A DNA stretch of 44,833 bases from Actinomycetota bacterium. GTDB taxonomy: Bacteria > Actinomycetota > Actinomycetes > Mycobacteriales > Micromonosporaceae. The notes under the pieces are model-generated. The model saw only the letters and a list, made by a program, of their open reading frames with translations. It did no database searches and was not told the origin of the DNA. The stretch is from contig VAWN01000001.1 in the NCBI GenBank assembly GCA_005885555.1, positions 1 to 44,833 of the forward strand. The letters run 5' to 3'. Below are positions 40,401-44,833 of this stretch, in pieces; positions within the stretch are counted from its first letter, which is position 1, and each line of letters opens with the position of its first letter. Both the position numbers and the translations under genes were made by a program.

Positions 40401-40565
40401 ACCAACTTCACCACGGTGGCGCAGATCCGCGGTAACACCGCGGACGTCACGAACGTGCCGCTGTCGTCGCCGGTGACCGGCCGCTTCGTCCGGCTCAACG
40501 TCATCACGCCGACGAACACCACCGACACCGCGGCCCGGATCTACGAGTTCGAGGTGTATGCATAA
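37437..40565 (+). CDS. Secreted GH92 alpha-mannosidase with two F5/8C (discoidin/CBM32-like) modules, 1042 aa
   Basis: A signal peptide (RRVLLAAGLLATAAAMTVAV, cleavage near AHAAT) precedes the GH92 catalytic region (about 30-740): TQFVNPFIGTDDSNAPNPVP, STYPGAVVPFGMVQFSPDT, GYRFSDSTVEDFSLTHFDG, then WSHENGENFVMTGDP near 406, GNEPEHGVPWAYNF near 596 and GNDDLGATSAWYVWSALGMY near 637 (general-base Asp pair). GH92 enzymes are calcium-dependent exo-alpha-mannosidases acting mostly on alpha-1,2 links. Two F5/8C modules follow, about 757-894 (NLALGKPTTSS) and 901-1042 (NVALNKPATAD), joined by a six-Gly linker. Both contain the DKWCS or SKWCS and FVRLNV motifs. It is the last operon gene and releases mannose for the importer. 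Confidence 0.93.
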   Translation: MRRVLLAAGLLATAAAMTVAVAPLAHAATQNLTQFVNPFIGTDDSNAPNPVPGGAGGSTYPGAVVPFGMVQFSPDTPTGSPSGYRFSDSTVEDFSLTHFDGAGCPNNEDLNLLPVTGSVSASPGTNWTSYSSGYTKANESAAPGYYKTRLDKYSTTVELTATTRTGLAKLTYPATTSARLLINTSRMATGSRSGSVTVNGNMVTGNTTGGGFCGSSNTFKVFFAIQFDRTPTSHGTWSGGTVNNGSGSASGTNTGAFVTFDTSSNQTVQFAVGLSYVSVANAQQNLSTENASFNFSGIRSAADTAWNNMLNRVQVSGGATADMQKFYTALYHVFQSPNVASDVNGQYMGFDRAVHTASGMTVYQNYSGWDIYRSWAALVAFVAPDVMTDVVKSMVLDGQQGGLLPKWSHENGENFVMTGDPGPIIVASAYAFGVRNFDTAAALSLMNKSVAGGTTQGNPIRGRESGYEAMHFIVEDPSDSLEYSASDFAIAQFAKAQGDTTTYNSAIARAQWWENVYNPESAYVSPHNADGTFAWPVDPASDAGLTEGNPAQYTWMVTYNFQGLVNLMGGRPTAVQRLNHHFTQVNGGLTTPFFYIGNEPEHGVPWAYNFAGAPAGTADAVHKVQSQGFNTSAGGLPGNDDLGATSAWYVWSALGMYPATPGADTLALHGPSFPSILIQRPGGNVTISSSGTGPYVQSFSLNGSGTTHNFIRYPDVASGATLSYTMGGSPSSWGTGTSDVPPSFNDGFTPPPAAPNLGTNLALGKPTTSSAPCASTETSDKAVDGTLANNSKWCSLTAPLTLQVDLGSAMNVSSFVIKHAGLGGENTGWNTGAYTIQTSTDGTNFTTVVNKSGMRSSRTFDQIASRSARFVRLNVTTPTNNGNSAARIYELEVYGGGGGGGPTNVALNKPATADSQCNSNEGPAKAFNGSVSGGTSDKWCSLGASKFLRVDLGQNFSIKSFTLRNAGAGGELASWDTKDADIQVSTDGTNFTTVAQIRGNTADVTNVPLSSPVTGRFVRLNVITPTNTTDTAARIYEFEVYA

Positions 40566-40573
40566 CGCGGTCT

Positions 40574-40611
40574 GGGTGCAGGTACCCAGGTCCGGCTGAG
40601 TACCTGCACCC
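40574..40611 (+). terminator. Hairpin terminator at the end of the mannan operon
   Basis: GGGTGCAGGTAC and GTACCTGCACCC are perfect 12-bp reverse complements with a 14-base loop, 8 bp after the mannosidase stop. It separates the operon from the ketosynthase gene. Confidence 0.75.
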
Positions 40612-40670
40612 GCCCGGTTGAGCCGCGGCACGGATGAGCCGGCAGCGGGTCCGGTGGCTTCATGTGAGGC

Positions 40671-42296
40671 ATGCCTGATGCATACCTCACCGGTTCCGGC
40701 GCGTACCTGCCCGGCGAACCGCTGGACCACGACGCGATCGCGCAACGACTCGGCAGCGCCGGCACGGGGGCGGCGCTGCGCGGGCGGGTACTGGCCGCCA
40801 ACGGGATCCGCACCCGGGAACTGCTCGCCGCCGGCGGCGTGTGCGCCTGCGGTATGGCGGCGCTGGCCGGTGCCGTCCGCGCGGTGCGCCTCGGCGAGCA
40901 GGACAACGCGGTCGTGGTCGGCTCGGAACTGGTGAGCCGGTCACTGCGGCGGAGCCGCTACGGCGGTACCCGGGCCGGGTTCGACGCGGAGTTCCTGCGC
41001 TGGACGCTGTCCGACGGTGCCGGTGCGGTGGTCGTGGAACCGGTACCGCGGCCGGACGGTGCGAGCCTGCGGGTGGACTGGATCCATCTGGTGTCGCACG
41101 CCAACCGGTACCCCGTCTGCATGTCCGCGGGCGGCACCGGATCGCGTAGCTGGCTGGACCTGCCGGACGCCACGGCGGCCGAGCGCGACGGCATGCTGCG
41201 GCTGCGCCAGGACGTGAAGCTGCTGCCGTCGCTGTTCCGGGTGGGCCTGCAGGAGTTCGTGAAGCTGGTGCGGCTGGGCCGGATCCGACCGTCCGATGTG
41301 GACCATGTGCTGTGCCACTACAGCGCCGAGCACTTCCGCGGTGAGATCTTCGACCTGTTACGCGGAGCGGACCTGATGATCGACGAGCGTCGCTGGTACA
41401 CCAACCTGCACACCCGCGGAAACACCGGCGCGGCAAGCATTTTCGTGATGCTGGAGGAGGCCTGGCGCACCGGCCGGTTCCAGCCCGGTGACCGCATCCT
41501 GCTCATCGTGCCGGAGTCCGGCCGGTTCTCCTTCGCCTTCGCGCAGTTGACGTGTGTGGCGCCGGCCGACACCACGCCGCACCGGGAGCACGCGACGCCG
41601 TCGCCGCTCGGCGAGGCCGACGACGGTACCGACGGCGATGTGGTGCGGTGGACGGTCCTGGAGCTGTCCCGGGTGTGGGCCGACTTCGAGCGCCGGGTCC
41701 GCGCCGCGCCGGTGGTGCGCCGCATCGACGCCGGCACCGCGACCCTCGACGACTACCGGGCCCTGCTGATGCACCTGCGCCAGCAGGTCGTCGAGGGCGG
41801 CCGCTGGATCAGCCGGGCGGCGTCGAGCTTCTCGGTCGAGCTGTTCGAGTTGCGCAGCGCGGCGATCCGGCACGCGGCCGAGGAGCACCGCGACTTCCGC
41901 CTGCTGGAGGAGGACTTCCGCGCGGTCGGCGGTGACGTCGAGGCGATCCGGCAGGGCCGCAAGAACCTCGGCTCGGAAGCCTTGTCCGCGTTCATGTTCC
42001 ACCAGGCGGGCCAGCCCGATCCGGTGGACCTGCTGGGCGCGATGTTCGTCATCGAGGGCCTCGGCACGGCGCTGGCCGGGCAGTGGGCGCACAAGCTGCG
42101 CGAGCAGCTCGGCCTGCGCGAGGACCAGGTGCGCTTTCTGCGGTACCACGGCGAAGCCGACGACGACCACTTCGCCATGCTGTCCCGGCTGTTGCGTTCC
42201 GACCTCGTCGACCGCAGGCGCGCCGAACGCATCGTGCGTACCGCCGAAATCGTGGCCCGGCTCTACGCCTGGCAACTGGAGGAGGTGCGGCCGTGA
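40671..42296 (+). CDS. StlD/DarB-like beta-ketosynthase fused to a heme-oxygenase-like diiron domain, 541 aa
   Basis: Residues 1 to about 300 are a KAS III-type thiolase-fold enzyme resembling StlD/DarB ketosynthases that form dialkylresorcinols. AYLTGSGAYLPGEPLDHDAI starts the protein, the active-site Cys is C58 in GVCACGM, His is H216 in CHYSAEHF and Asn is N251 in RGNTGAAS. LSDGAGAVVVEPVPRPDG and ILLIVPESGRFSFAF match the family. However, about 60 residues normally between NGIRTR and GVCASGM are absent, so C58 is far closer to the N-terminus than usual (about 110). A linker (about 300-325) leads to a heme-oxygenase-like, iron-containing redox domain (326-541) with HAAEEHRDF, VIEGLGTALAGQWAHKL and YHGEADDDH (492-500) as candidate metal ligands. 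It overlaps the next gene by GTGA. Confidence 0.82.
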   Translation: MPDAYLTGSGAYLPGEPLDHDAIAQRLGSAGTGAALRGRVLAANGIRTRELLAAGGVCACGMAALAGAVRAVRLGEQDNAVVVGSELVSRSLRRSRYGGTRAGFDAEFLRWTLSDGAGAVVVEPVPRPDGASLRVDWIHLVSHANRYPVCMSAGGTGSRSWLDLPDATAAERDGMLRLRQDVKLLPSLFRVGLQEFVKLVRLGRIRPSDVDHVLCHYSAEHFRGEIFDLLRGADLMIDERRWYTNLHTRGNTGAASIFVMLEEAWRTGRFQPGDRILLIVPESGRFSFAFAQLTCVAPADTTPHREHATPSPLGEADDGTDGDVVRWTVLELSRVWADFERRVRAAPVVRRIDAGTATLDDYRALLMHLRQQVVEGGRWISRAASSFSVELFELRSAAIRHAAEEHRDFRLLEEDFRAVGGDVEAIRQGRKNLGSEALSAFMFHQAGQPDPVDLLGAMFVIEGLGTALAGQWAHKLREQLGLREDQVRFLRYHGEADDDHFAMLSRLLRSDLVDRRRAERIVRTAEIVARLYAWQLEEVRP

Positions 42297-43156
42297 ATGG
42301 ACCCACGGTCTGGATGGCGATCCTCGCCGACCCGACGGTACCCTTCGACCGCGACACCCTCACGCACGTGCTCGCCGACCAGCGCCGGCGCTCGCGCCGC
42401 TGGCTCTATCCGGTCGTCCGGCCGCTGTCGCGCCTCGCGGTCGGGCTGATCCGGATCGGCAAGCGCCTGCTGCCGTTGGACTTCGCCGCACACTCCACAA
42501 TGGACAGACTGTGCGTGTGGTTCCTGCGCCGGTTCGTCTCGCCGGCCGCCGGTGCCCTGCTGATCCGGCACTTCATCGTGGAGACCAACCTGCTCAACTT
42601 CGTGGTGCGCAACGCCGCCCCGCCCGGCGTCGAGGAGGTGACGCTGCGCCCGACGACCCTGCCGGAACTGGGCAACCGGGCGGTCATCGAGCACGACCTC
42701 AACGTGTACGACGTGCTGATCGGCCTCGGCCTCGGTGGCGGTGGCGGTGTCGGTGGCGGGCCGGCGCCGGTCGGGCCGCACGAGCTGGACTACTCGATGC
42801 TCACCGTGCCGCCGATCGACGCGTCTGCGGGTACCCGGCGGTTCCTGCGGCTGGACATCCAGACCGCGCTGTGCCTGATGAACATCCCGTTCGCGCTCTG
42901 CCTGACCGACGCGGAGTACCAGCGCGCCGTGCACTCGCTACGGCTGGACGAGTCGCTGCTGACCATCCTCGCCGACCTGACCGGCGATGCGGCGTTCCTG
43001 CGCTGGCGCCCGGGTACCTCCGTGGTGCGCGTCGACAGCGTGACCGACGTGCCGCGCGCGGTCTACGAGCACGCACTGGCCTGCGAGTACGCCCACGAGT
43101 ACCTACGTCTGCTCGCTCGCCGGCGACACGTCCTCAGAGCTGTCCCAACCGGGTGA
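42293..43156 (+). CDS. Uncharacterised partner of the ketosynthase fusion, 287 aa
   Basis: GTG 42293 overlaps the upstream stop (GTGA), so synthesis of both proteins is coupled. I recall similar proteins next to StlD/DarB ketosynthases in other bacteria (possibly DUF6999, not verified). Visible features are a basic N-terminal region (DQRRRSRRWLYPVVRPLSRL) with a hydrophobic, possibly membrane-associated helix; RHFIVETNLLNFVVRNA; EHDLNVYDVLIGLGLGG followed by a Gly-rich loop; FLRLDIQTALCLMNIPFALC; and a helical C-terminus rich in Arg. No catalytic motif is recognised. It may be an accessory or substrate-handling protein for the ketosynthase-oxygenase. Confidence 0.65.
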   Translation: MNGPTVWMAILADPTVPFDRDTLTHVLADQRRRSRRWLYPVVRPLSRLAVGLIRIGKRLLPLDFAAHSTMDRLCVWFLRRFVSPAAGALLIRHFIVETNLLNFVVRNAAPPGVEEVTLRPTTLPELGNRAVIEHDLNVYDVLIGLGLGGGGGVGGGPAPVGPHELDYSMLTVPPIDASAGTRRFLRLDIQTALCLMNIPFALCLTDAEYQRAVHSLRLDESLLTILADLTGDAAFLRWRPGTSVVRVDSVTDVPRAVYEHALACEYAHEYLRLLARRRHVLRAVPTG

Positions 43157-43324
43157 TCTCGGTGACCCAGGTCGACACGCCGTCCAGCGGGGCGGGTACC
43201 GGAGTCAGCCCGGTTGCCGACGTGGTGCCATGCGGGTCTGCCCGGCCGGGAGCCTCAACGCGGCCGCCGGGTCGCCGACTGTACGGGCAAGCTGCAGCGG
43301 TCACCCACCCTTCGAGGGAGCACA

Positions 43325-44041
43325 GTGCTACCGACGCGTCCGGCACCTGCGCAGGCGCCCGCGGCCGGCGCTGTGGCATGGTCCGCGGGGCGACGGCTGA
43401 CCCGGGAAGTCCTGCGTGCCACCGCCCTCGCCTACCTGGTCGGCGTGGGCCTCCTGCTGAGCTGGGCGGTGCTGCTGCCCACCGCCCTGGGGTGGCGGGC
43501 GACCGTCGTGGTCAGCGGCTCGATGGAGCCGGCCGTCCATGTCGGCGACGTCCTCCTGTTCGACAAGGAGGACCCCGCGACGCTGAAAGCCGGACGCATC
43601 ATCCTCTTCGACGACCCCAACCGTCCCGGGCAGCTCATCTCGCACCGGCTGTACGGTTCGGGACCGGATGGCACATTGATCACCAAAGGTGACGCCAACG
43701 CGAGCACGGACAGTTCGCCGCTCCAGGCGGCCCATCTACGCGGCGCCGCCCGCATGGTGCTCCCCAGAATCGGCCTGCTGGCCGTGTGGCGCTACCGCGG
43801 TACCGTCACCAGCCGGCTGTGGCTCGTCGTCACCGTCCTCGCCGGCTGTGTCGTGATCGCCCTCCCGCGGCATCGCGAGCACCGGGCGACGGGGGTACCA
43901 CTTGGTGGCCGCCGCCGGCGTCGTGGCGTCCACCGGCCGGACGGTGGCGACCGACCACGGTCCCGAAATCACCGTGCCGGCCCACGCCATCCCGCACCCG
44001 ACAAGTCCTCAAGCGGCCGCGCCGACCGCCGATCGGGGTGA
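43325..44041 (+). CDS. Signal peptidase I of the SipW/ER type, 238 aa
   Basis: GTG 43325 has a GAGGGA site 5 bp upstream; a longer frame from 43214 has no support. TM1 is ALAYLVGVGLLLSWAVLLPT. The catalytic Ser is S66 in VVVSGSMEPAVHVGD. The general base is His (H107 in ISHRLYG) rather than the Lys of bacterial LepB, which marks the SipW/archaeal/ER subfamily, and the acidic partner is in KGDANASTD. A C-terminal helix (LWLVVTVLAGCVVIALP) and a basic Arg-rich tail follow. In Firmicutes SipW processes biofilm proteins TasA and TapA. The next gene encodes a protein with a matching signal-peptide region, so it is probably the dedicated substrate. Confidence 0.88.
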   Translation: MLPTRPAPAQAPAAGAVAWSAGRRLTREVLRATALAYLVGVGLLLSWAVLLPTALGWRATVVVSGSMEPAVHVGDVLLFDKEDPATLKAGRIILFDDPNRPGQLISHRLYGSGPDGTLITKGDANASTDSSPLQAAHLRGAARMVLPRIGLLAVWRYRGTVTSRLWLVVTVLAGCVVIALPRHREHRATGVPLGGRRRRRGVHRPDGGDRPRSRNHRAGPRHPAPDKSSSGRADRRSG

Positions 44042-44073
44042 TCGCCGCACCGCGCCGGCCGCCGGGATGTCGT

Positions 44074-44833
44074 ATGGGGAGAAGTCCGTTGCGCGAGCAG
44101 AGACCGTGGACTGACGGCCTCCGGCTGCGTGGCCGGACCCGCCGGACCCACCGGGCCGGCCGGACCAGGCTGGCCTACCTCGCCGTCATGGTTGTGGCGC
44201 TGGCCGGTGCGCTCCAGATCGCGCCGAGCGCGGCCACGTTCACCAGTGCCGGTACCAACACGTCGAACTCGTTCAACGCGGACACGGTGACGCCGCCCAG
44301 CGGGCTCAGCGCCAGTACGACGTGCGTCCCTGCGCTCACGCCGACGTACCGGGCGAGCAGCACCAACAACCCGGCATCCTCCGGTACCTCGATCACGCTG
44401 ACCACCCCGACGACATCGATCGGGGACTACCTGATCGCGGTGGTGATGCTGGAGACCTCTGGACACACGATGACCACCCCGTCGGGTTGGACCCTGCTGC
44501 AGACACAGTCGAACAGCGACATGGTCGTCGCCGCGTACGCCATGGCCACCCCGGCCTCCCCGGCGGCGAGCTACACATTCACCTGGACCGGCAGCGTGTA
44601 CTCCACCGGAATCCTGGCCGCCTACTCCGGCACCTCAGCGGTACAGACGTCCGGCTCACAGTCCAACGGCAACTCCATCACCGCGACCGCGCCCAGCGTC
44701 ACCGCCACCTCCACACCGGCGACCCTGCTGACCCTGCTCAACCACGACGTGGACGACACCCCGGACAGCACACCAGCCGGCATGACCAACCGCGACGGCG
44801 TCGACGACGTCAGCGGCTACAACTACGACTACA
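44074..44833 (+). CDS. Surface protein with SipW-type signal peptide, N-terminal part (cut by window end)
   Basis: The frame is open from at least 44038 to the end of the window. ATG 44074 (MGRSPLREQRPW) or GTG 44038, which overlaps the peptidase stop, are the candidate starts. A basic N-region is followed by a hydrophobic segment (LAYLAVMVVALAGALQI) and then APSAATFTSAGTNTSNSFNA, the A-F-T/S-D/N-rich context typical of SipW-processed TasA/camelysin-like proteins. The mature part is Ser/Thr-rich and contains GWTLLQTQSNSDMVVAAYAM and YTFTWTGSVYSTGILAAYSG, a beta-rich module I recall from surface and carbohydrate-binding proteins. It may form surface fibres or an adhesin; the C-terminus is not visible. 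Confidence 0.75.
   Translation, partial: MGRSPLREQRPWTDGLRLRGRTRRTHRAGRTRLAYLAVMVVALAGALQIAPSAATFTSAGTNTSNSFNADTVTPPSGLSASTTCVPALTPTYRASSTNNPASSGTSITLTTPTTSIGDYLIAVVMLETSGHTMTTPSGWTLLQTQSNSDMVVAAYAMATPASPAASYTFTWTGSVYSTGILAAYSGTSAVQTSGSQSNGNSITATAPSVTATSTPATLLTLLNHDVDDTPDSTPAGMTNRDGVDDVSGYNYDY

Noticed and set aside
37278-40745. An 1155-codon open frame on the minus strand
   Set aside because: It lies antisense to the GH92 mannosidase, whose frame has a signal peptide and clear GH92 and F5/8C motifs; the antisense translation is low-complexity.
43902-44114. A small 70-codon plus-strand frame between the signal peptidase and the surface protein
   Set aside because: It overlaps the peptidase tail and the start of the surface protein, has only a TTG start and no recognisable features.
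1-44833. tRNA, rRNA, transposase or phage genes
   Set aside because: I looked on both strands and saw no cloverleaf with CCA-like end, no rRNA signature and no transposase or integrase motif in any frame.

Overview
This is a high-G+C window (about 70% or more by eye) with dense, often overlapping genes, GTG/TTG starts, Tat and lipoprotein signals, AfsR-type STAND regulation, LacI/ROK sugar control and a MazF-type toxin. All of this points to a filamentous actinobacterium; a member of the Micromonosporaceae is my best guess, but I cannot prove the genus. I see no rRNA, tRNA, CRISPR array, transposase or prophage genes. No gap longer than 300 bases lacks a gene.

Layout. 1-6444: end of a PlsC-like acyltransferase gene running into a 157-bp tandem duplication, a methyl-accepting chemotaxis protein, a divergent DHA2-type MFS exporter, a small membrane protein, a GH13 trehalose-synthase-like enzyme and a four-helix membrane protein. 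6519-9467: a 27-bp repeat carrying three Shine-Dalgarno copies, zur, a translationally coupled zinc-type ABC ATPase, a threonine/serine dehydratase and a MazF-type toxin-antitoxin pair. 9475-16376: a very large GGDEF-STAND-TPR fusion regulator, a divergent secreted subtilase with a W-x-G pentad-repeat tail, an XRE regulator and a secreted HExxE protein. 16530-24259: a TAXI/TRAP binding lipoprotein with a convergent two-component system, then a complete livK-H-M-G-F operon on the minus strand.

24387-30870: a HEAT-repeat protein, an alpha/beta-hydrolase to methyltransferase fusion, and a DUF4331, TPR and NicO-type Ni/Co transporter cluster. 31016-40565: two LacI paralogues divergent from a sugar ABC transporter, a ROK sugar kinase and a secreted GH92 alpha-mannosidase with two F5/8C modules. 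This is probably an alpha-mannan or N-glycan scavenging locus. AACGTT-centred operators lie in the divergent region and a hairpin separates binding protein from kinase. 40671-44833: a StlD/DarB-type ketosynthase fused to a heme-oxygenase-like diiron domain, a coupled uncharacterised partner, a SipW/ER-type signal peptidase and the start of its probable substrate, a surface protein cut by the window end.

Most unusual observations: (1) the palindrome GGTACC occurs roughly 115 times, all through the window, in every reading frame and in intergenic DNA, against about 15 expected from composition. This resembles a highly iterated palindrome such as cyanobacterial HIP1. (2) A diguanylate-cyclase domain with intact GGDEF and I-site is fused to a STAND NTPase and TPRs. 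(3) A DarB-like ketosynthase lacks about 60 residues before its active-site cysteine and is fused to a diiron oxygenase-like domain. Functions are inferred from motifs and recall only; no database search was run.
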